In this document: positions 8,662 to 15,638 of the stretch, in pieces
How the letters are laid out: each line of letters starts with the position of its first letter
Numbering within the stretch: the first letter of the stretch is position 1
Assembly (NCBI GenBank): GCA_900542395.1
Contig: UQNM01000014.1
Span: 1 to 36,731 of the forward strand
Reading direction: 5' to 3'
DNA from: an uncultured Eubacteriales bacterium
GTDB lineage: Bacteria > Bacillota > Clostridia > Christensenellales > Aristaeellaceae
Length of the DNA stretch: 36,731 nucleotides
Notes under the pieces: model-generated
What the model saw: the letters and a program-made list of their open reading frames with translations, nothing else
Databases searched by the model: none
What the model was told of the DNA's origin: nothing
Position numbers and translations under genes: made by a program

Positions 8662-9572
8662 CGCTTGTCACCCACTTTCATCTGGATTGCAGCCAGCACC
8701 GCGACCATGACCAAAATGACGAAGGACATCGCGGCGGCGTAGCCGAAGTTCGGGTTCTTGGTGAACATGGTGTTGTAGATATAGTGCGACATGGTGATCG
8801 TCATGTTGCCCGGCCCGCCGCGCGTCAGGTTGACGGATTCATCGAAGAGCTGGAGCGTGCCGTTGGTGGACATGATCGCCGTCACCAGAATGATCGGGCG
8901 CAGCAGCGGAATGGTGATGCGCATGAGCTGCTGATAGGAGTTCGCGCCGTCGATGCGCGCCGCCTCATAGATCGAATAGTCGATGCTCTGCATGGCGGAG
9001 AGGTAGAAGACCATGTTGTAGCCCGTCCAGCGCCAGACGAGGCCGATGATGATGACCGCCTTGGCGTAAACCGGGTCGTTCAGCCAGTTGATCGCCTCGG
9101 AAATCAGGCCGAATTTGAGCAGCATGTTGTTGACCATGCCGTCGTAGGTGAACAGCGTGCGGAAGATCATCGAATAGGCGACCAGACCCGTCGCGCACGG
9201 CAGGAAGATGCAGGTTCTGAACAGGCCGCGGAACTTGAGAGCCCTGTTGTTGAGCAGGGACGCGAAGATCACGGCCAGAATCAGCATGATCGGCACCTGA
9301 ATGATCAGATACGTCAGCGTGTTGGTCACGGACTGGATGAAGACCTTGTCCTTGAGCATGAACTGGTAGTTTCTCCAAAGCGGTTCGGACCAGACCAGCG
9401 CCGTCGGTTTGCCGCGTTTGAAGGAGGTCAGCAGAGCGCTGAACATCGGGTAAAAGCTCATGATGAAGATCAGCAGCGTCGCAGGCGTCAGGAACGCCCA
9501 GCCCGCCAGACTTTGCTTCTGGTGCATGGACAGGCGCTTCTTTTTCTTCGGCGCGGATGCGGTGTTGGTCAT
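8658..9572 (-). CDS. ABC sugar importer permease, MalF/LacF type
   Basis: 304 residues. A lysine-rich N-terminus is followed by six hydrophobic helices and the EAA loop (EAARIDGA, residues 203-210, then IPLLRP). GAGAGGTGG precedes the ATG. It is the first permease after the binding protein, from which it is separated by 96 bases containing a hairpin. It pairs with the downstream MalG-type subunit. CUT1-family sugar import is the expected role. The substrate is inferred from lacZ at the end of the operon. Confidence 0.92.
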   Translation of the reverse strand: MTNTASAPKKKKRLSMHQKQSLAGWAFLTPATLLIFIMSFYPMFSALLTSFKRGKPTALVWSEPLWRNYQFMLKDKVFIQSVTNTLTYLIIQVPIMLILAVIFASLLNNRALKFRGLFRTCIFLPCATGLVAYSMIFRTLFTYDGMVNNMLLKFGLISEAINWLNDPVYAKAVIIIGLVWRWTGYNMVFYLSAMQSIDYSIYEAARIDGANSYQQLMRITIPLLRPIILVTAIMSTNGTLQLFDESVNLTRGGPGNMTITMSHYIYNTMFTKNPNFGYAAAMSFVILVMVAVLAAIQMKVGDKR

Positions 9573-9611
9573 GGTAAGCCACCTCTCTTTGATATAACCC
9601 CGGATGGGAAG

Positions 9612-9644
9612 AACTGCCGCCCCGGAAGACCCAGAGCGGCAGTT
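9612..9644 (-). other. Intercistronic hairpin after the sugar-binding protein gene
   Basis: AACTGCCGC (9612-9620) pairs with GCGGCAGTT (9636-9644), a perfect nine-base stem with a 15-base loop. No T-run follows on the minus strand. Such stems after a binding-protein gene often protect its mRNA and raise its level over the permeases. That role is inferred. Confidence 0.5.
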
Positions 9645-9668
9645 GATCTCAAGAAAATTCCGTCAGGA

Positions 9669-10922
9669 TCAGAAGCCCATGGTGAAGTTCACCGTATCCT
9701 CGGCAGTGGCCAGCTCGGTATCCACGTCGCCGCCCTGGAGAATGATGTTGGTGATCGCCGTGCCAAGCGCCTCGCGGGCGTCGTAGTAATACGGGCCGGT
9801 GATGTTGGACGGGGTCTGCGCGCCGAACTCGACGATCTCGGCGAAGATCGGTTCGCCGTTGAAGAACTCGGAGCCCGCAGTGTAGTTGGAGCCTTCCTTC
9901 GCCGGGGTGTAGGTCGCGATGGCGGAGGTCGCCGGCAGAATCTCGTTGTAGAATTCGACGTTGCGGTACATCTGCATGAAGTCAAGCGCAAGGTCGATGT
10001 CCTTGCCGTTGATGATCGCCCAGCTGGAGCCGCCGTTGCTGGAGTAGTTGGTCGCGCCCTCGGCCTTGACGAGCTTGGGCAGGTTGGTCATCGCCCACAG
10101 ACCCTTCTGATCCTGCAGGCTCATAACGGTAGAGAGAATCCAGCAGCCCTGAATGGTGCCCACGACGGTCTGGTTGGAGAGCGTGCCGATGTACTCGTCC
10201 CACGTGTTGACCTCGATGAAGATGCCTTCCTTGACCATGGTGGCGTAGAAGTCGATGACTTCCTTGAGCTGTTCGTTGTTCTTCAGGTTGACGGAGCCAT
10301 CCTCGTTGAACATGGACGCGCCGCAGCTCTGGAGCATGATGAGAACGGTATCCACCGCGCCCGCCTGACCGGAGAGCATCGGGCGGCCGGTCTTGGCCTT
10401 CACGTCGCGGCCGATCTCGATGAAGCGCTCCCACGTGATGTCCTTCAGGTCAGCGGCGGTGTAGCCGGCGGCCTCGAGGTAATCGGTGCGGTAAGCGGCG
10501 ACGGCGGTGCCGGCGTCAAACGGGATGCCGTGGTTCTTGCCGTCCACGATGGAATACGCGAGCTTGCCCTCAGCAAAGCCCTCGTAATCGTACTTGCCGG
10601 TCAGATCGGCGTACACTTCCGGATAGTTGGTGACGAACTTCTGGAAGGAGTTATCCTGAACGAGCAGGATGTCCGGCAGGGTGCTGGTATCGCCGTTGGA
10701 GGCGATGACTGCGGTTTCGATATCTTCGGAGAGCTTTTCCTGAATGTCGATCACGGCGTCGGGATGATCCTTCAGATACATCTCCTTCGCAATCTGCATC
10801 GCCTTGATGTTGAAGGTCGGGTCCCACGTCCAGATGGTGATCTTTCCATCCGCTTCAGCCAGCACGCCGACCGCGCTGATGATCATCGCGAGCGCCAGCA
10901 TCAAGGTAACGAGCTTTTTCAT
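9669..10922 (-). CDS. Extracellular sugar-binding protein of an ABC importer
   Basis: 417 residues from the ATG at 10922, chosen because GAGGAGGA lies just upstream and the signal peptide starts there (MKKLVTLMLALAMIISAVG). The signal ends VLAEA with no cysteine, so it looks like a signal peptidase I site and not the lipobox usual for Gram-positive binding proteins. The mature protein starts with KITIWTWDPTFN and fits the family 1 solute-binding proteins for oligosaccharides. It heads the operon binding protein - permease - permease - lacZ. A promoter and a palindrome lie in its 190-base upstream region, next to the AraC gene. Confidence 0.9.
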   Translation of the reverse strand: MKKLVTLMLALAMIISAVGVLAEADGKITIWTWDPTFNIKAMQIAKEMYLKDHPDAVIDIQEKLSEDIETAVIASNGDTSTLPDILLVQDNSFQKFVTNYPEVYADLTGKYDYEGFAEGKLAYSIVDGKNHGIPFDAGTAVAAYRTDYLEAAGYTAADLKDITWERFIEIGRDVKAKTGRPMLSGQAGAVDTVLIMLQSCGASMFNEDGSVNLKNNEQLKEVIDFYATMVKEGIFIEVNTWDEYIGTLSNQTVVGTIQGCWILSTVMSLQDQKGLWAMTNLPKLVKAEGATNYSSNGGSSWAIINGKDIDLALDFMQMYRNVEFYNEILPATSAIATYTPAKEGSNYTAGSEFFNGEPIFAEIVEFGAQTPSNITGPYYYDAREALGTAITNIILQGGDVDTELATAEDTVNFTMGF

Positions 10923-10975
10923 AAAAATCCAGTCCTCCTCTTTCTTGGTCGTCTTTTCGTTCCCTCGGCAAAAAC

Positions 10976-11025
10976 AAAATGCCGTAAATCGACAAAAGTT
11001 TTTTGTTGATTCTGCACGGCATTTT
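10976..11025 (-). promoter_or_regulatory. 50-bp palindrome in the leader of the sugar-import operon
   Basis: AAAATGCCGT (10976-10985) and ACGGCATTTT (11016-11025) are perfect complements, and the arms continue imperfectly inward to a T-rich centre. Read on the minus strand it is a stem followed by TTTTGTTTTT. It lies between the predicted promoter and the ATG of the binding-protein gene. It could be a terminator for the araC gene, an attenuator in the operon leader, or an operator. The sequence does not decide between these. Confidence 0.5.
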
Positions 11026-11057
11026 ACTTTCCTGCGCCGATTTCTTGTATACATTTT

Positions 11058-11086
11058 ACCATACTTCTCGGCGCAATGCTATTCAA
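11058..11086 (-). promoter_or_regulatory. Probable promoter of the sugar-import/lacZ operon
   Basis: On the minus strand TTGAAT (11086-11081) and TATGGT (11063-11058) are 17 bases apart. The perfect palindrome TGTATACA (11046-11053) lies just downstream of the -10 and could be an operator. The poor -10 fits an activator-dependent promoter, plausibly controlled by the adjacent AraC protein. Confidence 0.4.
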
Positions 11087-11113
11087 TTTCGACTGCAATA
11101 TGTTCAAAAATGA

Positions 11114-12088
11114 CTATTTCCTCGCGGATCGGCCGTCCGGCTGCTTTTCCCCGCACGCCCACTCGTGCGCTTTTTGGGCATTTTTTCGCCACGCGGAGGG
11201 ACTCTGCCCGACGCAGCGCTGAAAATTCCGGTTGAACGTCGTGATGGAGGGGAAGCCTGTCCGCGCGGCGATGTTCTGAATCGGCTCGCTGGTCGAGCGC
11301 AGGAGGTTCAGCGAGCGGTGGATGCGGTAGCGGTTGATGTATTCCAGCGGCGCGACGCCGACCAGCGTGGTGAACATCCGCCGGAAATGGCTTTCGCTCA
11401 TCATGCAGCTGCGCGCCATCTGCTCGACCAGAATCTCTTCCGCGTAGTGCTGGGAGACGTACAGCAGCGCCGGTTCCAGCGCGGGCGGCACGAGCGGCGT
11501 ATCCAGCCCCGCCATCACGTTCGTCTTGGCCGCGCGGTCGCGCAGATTTGCCAGCCCCGTCAGCAGCAGGAGCAGATAGGCTTCCAGCTCCGGCAGGACG
11601 TTTCCGCCGCTCCGCTCCAAATCGAACATCGTGTGGATGATCGACGCGGCGCGCGCGCCGTCCTCGTCGCCGGGGGGCAGATAGACGCCGCCGTGCCACG
11701 TCGTTTGCAGCGCGGCGCGGATGGCCTTGGAGCACCAGTGCGGCGACTGCGCCAGCATGCGGTCGCTGTCCACGGCGATATAGCGCCAGTGGGTGAACGG
11801 GGTGCCCGCGTTGTGCTGGGCGTGGTAAACGCCCTTGGGTGCCATCAGCAACGCACCCGCCGAAAAGCGCCAGCTTCCCCCGCCCATCTCCGCCATGCCC
11901 TCCCCGGCGAGGCATAGCCCGATTTCAAGGCAGTTGTGGTAATGGCTGCCGTCCGGCGTGTACGGCGGGTACCACGGGATATCCGTCAGGGAGATAATCA
12001 TGGAATCGGCGGCGGGCGGATAATTTCGGCATTGCAGATTCGGCGGATTCTCGATCATGCTCTGCGTCTCGTTTTCATATTTCGCCAT
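11114..12088 (-). CDS. AraC family transcriptional regulator with N-terminal cupin domain
   Basis: 324 residues. The N-terminal half contains a cupin-like ligand domain (HYHNCLEIGLCLAGEG and a following small-residue barrel, about 45-120). The C-terminal ~100 residues hold two helix-turn-helix units, seen in VEQMARSCMMSESHFRRMF and IQNIAARTGFPSITTFNRNF. The start overlaps the end of the preceding membrane-protein gene by 14 bases; a later ATG (MIENPP) is possible. It is the last gene before the promoter of the sugar-import operon, so it most likely senses the sugar and activates that operon. The target is inferred from position. Confidence 0.9.
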   Translation of the reverse strand: MAKYENETQSMIENPPNLQCRNYPPAADSMIISLTDIPWYPPYTPDGSHYHNCLEIGLCLAGEGMAEMGGGSWRFSAGALLMAPKGVYHAQHNAGTPFTHWRYIAVDSDRMLAQSPHWCSKAIRAALQTTWHGGVYLPPGDEDGARAASIIHTMFDLERSGGNVLPELEAYLLLLLTGLANLRDRAAKTNVMAGLDTPLVPPALEPALLYVSQHYAEEILVEQMARSCMMSESHFRRMFTTLVGVAPLEYINRYRIHRSLNLLRSTSEPIQNIAARTGFPSITTFNRNFQRCVGQSPSAWRKNAQKAHEWACGEKQPDGRSARK

Positions 12089-12632
12089 CCGTCATCATCA
12101 CCTTTCCGGGGCAAAGCGCCCGTATCGCGCCCACAAAATCCGGATACGGCAGGAAGCACACCCGAACGAAGCGCCCGCTGTCCGCGCCGCTCCCCTTGGC
12201 GTAGAGGAACGCGCACGCCCGATCGGGGTCCTGCGCGGATACGTCGTAGCAGACGCGCCTGCGTTCGCCGCGCAGGGTCAGCGCCTCCGCGTCCCGCATG
12301 GGCTGTGTGCCCTCGGCGGCGACCGCGATGAGGTCGTCCAGCTGGAGGGTGAAAAACTCGATCTCCTTCTGCCGCGAGCGCATGCCGCTGGTGCGCATGA
12401 CGGTCAGCGTCCGGCCATCCAGCCGGTATTCATAGATCACGCGCGCCTCGCCCATCAGATACCACCCGCCGAAGAGCGACCCCAGCGCCAGCGGCATGAA
12501 GAGAATCCCGAACATCGCGCCCAGGATCGTAAAGAGCAGCGTCGCGGCGTAGAGCAGGGCGACGATGACCCGCACATAGCCGGGCACCTTCCGCTCCACG
12601 CTCCTGCGCAGCGACATATTCTGCTTCTGCAT
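12075..12632 (-). CDS. Small two-helix membrane protein, function unknown
   Basis: 185 residues. GAGGTGA precedes the ATG. A basic N-terminus (SLRRSVERKV) leads into two closely spaced hydrophobic helices (about 18-42 and 43-60). A soluble C-terminal domain begins YEYRLDGRTLTVMRTSG and has the alternating beta pattern seen in bacterial PH-like (YcxB-type) domains; this is a pattern impression only. It starts 17 bases after the GH20 gene and overlaps the araC gene, so the three are co-transcribed. I do not recognise a named family. Confidence 0.75.
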   Translation of the reverse strand: MQKQNMSLRRSVERKVPGYVRVIVALLYAATLLFTILGAMFGILFMPLALGSLFGGWYLMGEARVIYEYRLDGRTLTVMRTSGMRSRQKEIEFFTLQLDDLIAVAAEGTQPMRDAEALTLRGERRRVCYDVSAQDPDRACAFLYAKGSGADSGRFVRVCFLPYPDFVGAIRALCPGKVMMTDGEI

Positions 12633-12649
12633 GGCCGTTCACCTCATCC

Positions 12650-14539
12650 TTAAAAACTCCAACTGACGTTTGTGGGCGATACGCAGGCGCTCCAGATGTT
12701 CAGGTTCGCCAGCGTGCCGTCCGCCCGCTTCAAATAGGGGAGCCTTTCTTCCGTCAGTTCGGGAATGTCGTCGAGCCGCCCCTGCGCGAACGCGCCGATG
12801 CGTTCCCTTGCCGTTTCCAGCCGGCCGATCTGCGCGCTCAGGCGGATGTCGATGACCTCAAACCCGAACGGCCGCAGGCTGTTCATCCACAGCGCGCGCC
12901 AGCAGCGCGCAAGCGCGCGCATCTCCTCGATGCAGGCGTCGCACAGCGGCAGAACGTCTTTTTCCGCCGCCCGACGGTCGCCCCTGCGCACGGCGGGCGC
13001 GGCGGCCGCCCGATAGGCGCATTTCGCCGCTACGGCGCGGCCGAGCTGCGCGTAGAAGCCGAAGAAATCCGCAAAGGCCGGGTTTTCCTCGGCGTAGCGC
13101 GCGTATCGCGCCGCGAGAACGCGGTAGTGCGCCTCCGGCCCAAGCCCCGCGAAGTCGGCCTCGAACAGCGGCATCAGCGGGTCTTCGTAGAGAAGCTGCT
13201 TCACCGGGTTCATCACATCGCCCGGCCGCGCGTCAAGCCCGATGCGGTTGAACGCGCCCAGCGCGCGGAAGGGCTGCGCGGGGCAGCCCGTGCAGGCTTC
13301 AAACCGCGCGTCCAGCGCGTCGTCGTCCCGGCCGCCGTTGTACGCGATTTCCGCAAAGAGCTGAAGCCCCAGCAGGCCGCCGAGCAGCGGGTTACATTCC
13401 GCGCCGTCGTCGCCCCACATCGTCGCGAACGCCTGCCGAACGCCCGCCTCGCGGCACGCCGTCATCAAAACGCGCGTCGTCGCTTCCGCCTTGTCGTAAT
13501 CGGGGACGGGGCCGTTCCACGTGTATACGCCGCCCGCAAAGAGGGTATCCGCCGAAAACCGCGCGTGCTCGGCGAACAGATGGCGCGCCAGCGCGCCGTC
13601 CTCCGTGTAATAATCCCAATAGACGAGGTCGATGTCCTTCGGCGCGGCGGCGACGATGGCCTCGCTGAGCGTGCAGCCCGCCGGATATGCCGCGGCGCTG
13701 CCCGGCTGCGCCATGTGGAAATACATATCGCTCCACATCATCGCGTGCAGGCCGTGCTTTTTGAGGATATCGCCGATCCGCGCCAGATGCTTCTGCATCA
13801 GCTCGCTCTGGGGCACATAGCCGTGCCTGTCCATGTATTTGCCGCGTCCCAGCCCGTAGGCCTCGTCCATGCCGATGTGGATGCGCCGCGTCGCAAACGG
13901 CCTGCTCGCGGAGACGATCATCTCCTCGATCAGCGCATACGTCTTTTCCTCGTCCAGGAGCAGCACGTCGTCCGTGTCGCGCATGTCCTCCATGCAGGGC
14001 CAGCGGAGCGCGCGCGCCATGTGCCCCAGCGTCTGGATGCAGGGGATCATCTCGATGCCCAGCGCGTCGGCGTATTGATCCAATTCGCGCAGCTCCGCCT
14101 GCGAAAAGCGCCCGCGCAGGTAGCCGAAATACGGCCTGCCCGCCACCTCGTAGGTATCCTCGGTGTAGAGCAGCACCGCGTTGTAGCCCATGCGGCTCAG
14201 CCTGCGCAGGAAGGTCTTTGCGGCCTCCATCGTCGGAACGGCGTTTCGGGAGCAATCCAGCATCGCGCCGAGCAGGTCGAGCGCGGGCGTTTCCCGCACG
14301 CGGAAGGGGCGCTCGTCAAACCGCGCGGCGAGCATCGTCAGCCCGCGGAAAAATTCGGCGCGGCTCCCGCAGAAAATCGCGCCGCTCTCCGCCTCCGTCA
14401 GCACTTCCAGCGGTCCTTTTCGAATCGTCACGGCGACGGGAAAGCCGTCTTCCGCGAGCGTCAGGTTCAAATCGGCTGCCTGCGCCCTCGTTCCTTCCAT
14501 GATGGGGGCAATATCGCCCGTCAGGCGAATGGATGGCAT
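12650..14539 (-). CDS. Glycoside hydrolase family 20, beta-N-acetylhexosaminidase type
   Basis: 629 residues from the ATG at 14539, seven bases after GGAGGAGG; an upstream in-frame ATG lacks a site and would start within the promoter. The N-terminal ~85 residues match the small alpha/beta domain of GH20 enzymes. The barrel carries RLSRMGYNAVLLYTEDTYEV and the catalytic Asp-Glu pair in HIGMDEAYGLG (Asp225-Glu226), the hallmark of substrate-assisted hexosaminidases. There is no signal peptide, so the enzyme acts in the cytoplasm on imported oligosaccharides. It heads the operon GH20 - membrane protein - araC, upstream of the sugar importer and lacZ. Together these suggest use of glycans with both hexosamine and galactose, such as mucin- or milk-type chains. 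Confidence 0.88.
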   Translation of the reverse strand: MPSIRLTGDIAPIMEGTRAQAADLNLTLAEDGFPVAVTIRKGPLEVLTEAESGAIFCGSRAEFFRGLTMLAARFDERPFRVRETPALDLLGAMLDCSRNAVPTMEAAKTFLRRLSRMGYNAVLLYTEDTYEVAGRPYFGYLRGRFSQAELRELDQYADALGIEMIPCIQTLGHMARALRWPCMEDMRDTDDVLLLDEEKTYALIEEMIVSASRPFATRRIHIGMDEAYGLGRGKYMDRHGYVPQSELMQKHLARIGDILKKHGLHAMMWSDMYFHMAQPGSAAAYPAGCTLSEAIVAAAPKDIDLVYWDYYTEDGALARHLFAEHARFSADTLFAGGVYTWNGPVPDYDKAEATTRVLMTACREAGVRQAFATMWGDDGAECNPLLGGLLGLQLFAEIAYNGGRDDDALDARFEACTGCPAQPFRALGAFNRIGLDARPGDVMNPVKQLLYEDPLMPLFEADFAGLGPEAHYRVLAARYARYAEENPAFADFFGFYAQLGRAVAAKCAYRAAAAPAVRRGDRRAAEKDVLPLCDACIEEMRALARCWRALWMNSLRPFGFEVIDIRLSAQIGRLETARERIGAFAQGRLDDIPELTEERLPYLKRADGTLANLNIWSACVSPTNVSWSF

Positions 14540-14588
14540 TTGAAAACCTCCTCCTTCGGGGAATGATTTGACGTTTTTGCAATCATTC

Positions 14589-14602
14589 GAAACGTTCGTT
14601 TC
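14589..14602. promoter_or_regulatory. 14-bp palindromic operator candidate (GAAACGTTCGTTTC)
   Basis: GAAACG and CGTTTC are perfect complements around TT. The site lies just downstream of the -10 of the GH20 promoter. A second inverted pair, AATGATT (14572-14578) and AATCATT (14581-14587), sits beside it. This is a typical place for a LacI-type repressor to block transcription, but no LacI-family gene is in the window. Confidence 0.5.
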
Positions 14603-14606
14603 TTTC

Positions 14607-14635
14607 ATTATAGGGTTTTTGCCCCGTTCTGTAAA
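14607..14635 (-). promoter_or_regulatory. Promoter of the GH20 operon
   Basis: On the minus strand TTTACA (14635-14630) and a perfect TATAAT (14612-14607) are 17 bases apart, the strongest-looking promoter in the glycan cluster. Confidence 0.75.
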
Positions 14636-14721
14636 CCGCGAAACCGCAAATCGCGAAAAATGCGGATTTTGCGCGGGCGGATTTTATCTCCGCGAAAAAA
14701 GGGGAGAAAAAAAGGAATAAT

Positions 14722-14750
14722 TTAACAAACACGGAAATATATTACATAAT
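14722..14750 (+). promoter_or_regulatory. Promoter of the binding-lipoprotein/hybrid-kinase operon
   Basis: TTAACA (14722-14727) and CATAAT (14745-14750) are 17 bases apart, each one base from consensus. The ATG follows 40 bases later. Confidence 0.6.
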
Positions 14751-14789
14751 GGGATGCTTCGACGAGCGCAGGAACAGGGGAGTGTTGCT

Positions 14790-15638
14790 ATGCGGAAGAA
14801 AAAAGCCGCCGCCTTTTTCAGCGCGCTGGCGTGTATCGCGCTGGCGTGCGCCGCGCTGCTGATCGGCGGATGCGGCCGCGCAAACGCGGCCAAACGGGCG
14901 AAGGACGACGACAGACCCGTTATCGTGGTCGGCAGCGACAATTATCCGCCCTTTAATTATGAGGACGCAAGCGGCCTGCCGACGGGGATTGACGTGGATC
15001 TGGCGACCGAAGCCTTCGGGCGGCTGGGGTATCGGGCGGCGTTTTCGGTCATCGACTGGGAGGATAAAAAGGAACTGGTGGAGTGCGGCGCGATCGACTG
15101 CATATGGGGCAGCTTCTCCATCGACGGCCGGGAGGCGCAGTATCGCTGGACGGAGCCGTATATGCTCAGCCGACAGGTGGTCGCGGTGCGCCGGGACAGC
15201 GATATTTACGCCCTTTCCGATCTGGCCGGAAAGCGGGTGGCCGTTCAATCCACGACGAAGCCGGAGGAGCTTTTCCTCTCGCATGCCGACCCGAGGCTTC
15301 CGGCGCTGCGCGAGGTGTTTTCGCTGCAAAACCGGGAATTGATCTATCCGTTTTTGAGCAAGGGCTACGCCGACGCCATCGCCGCGCATGAAACGGCGAT
15401 TCTGCAATATATGTCGGATTACCGTTTGGAATACCGCATTTTGGATGAACCGCTGCTGACCGTCGGGCTGGGCGTGGCCTTCGCGCCGGACGACGCGCGC
15501 GGGCTGGAGCGGGCGCTTTCCGACGTCTTCGAGCAGATGCGGGCGGACGGAACCATGGAGGAGATCATCGGGCGGTATCTGGATGAGCCGCTGCGATACA
15601 TGGAGGGGAAAAGCGATGAAGGCGAAATCAAAAGCTGA
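14790..15638 (+). CDS. Substrate-binding lipoprotein, family 3 (amino-acid type)
   Basis: 282 residues from the ATG at 14790, preceded by GGGGAG; an earlier in-frame ATG has no site. The signal peptide ends LLIGGC, a clear lipobox, so the protein is tethered outside the membrane. The mature chain has the family 3 pattern: VVGSDNYPPFNYED near the start, GIDVDLATEAF, then IWGSFSIDGREAQYRWTEPY. No permease or ATPase is nearby. The next gene overlaps by 23 bases and encodes a membrane hybrid histidine kinase. The natural reading is a ligand receptor that signals through the kinase and does not transport. The ligand is unknown. Confidence 0.85.
   Translation: MRKKKAAAFFSALACIALACAALLIGGCGRANAAKRAKDDDRPVIVVGSDNYPPFNYEDASGLPTGIDVDLATEAFGRLGYRAAFSVIDWEDKKELVECGAIDCIWGSFSIDGREAQYRWTEPYMLSRQVVAVRRDSDIYALSDLAGKRVAVQSTTKPEELFLSHADPRLPALREVFSLQNRELIYPFLSKGYADAIAAHETAILQYMSDYRLEYRILDEPLLTVGLGVAFAPDDARGLERALSDVFEQMRADGTMEEIIGRYLDEPLRYMEGKSDEGEIKS

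Noticed and set aside
8784..11009. Plus-strand frame of about 740 codons across the permease and binding-protein genes
   Set aside because: It spans two well-supported minus-strand genes and their spacer and shows no protein family features.
12057..14566. Several long plus-strand frames opposite GH20 and the small membrane protein
   Set aside because: Same shadow effect; the minus-strand proteins have ribosome binding sites, conserved motifs and consistent spacing.
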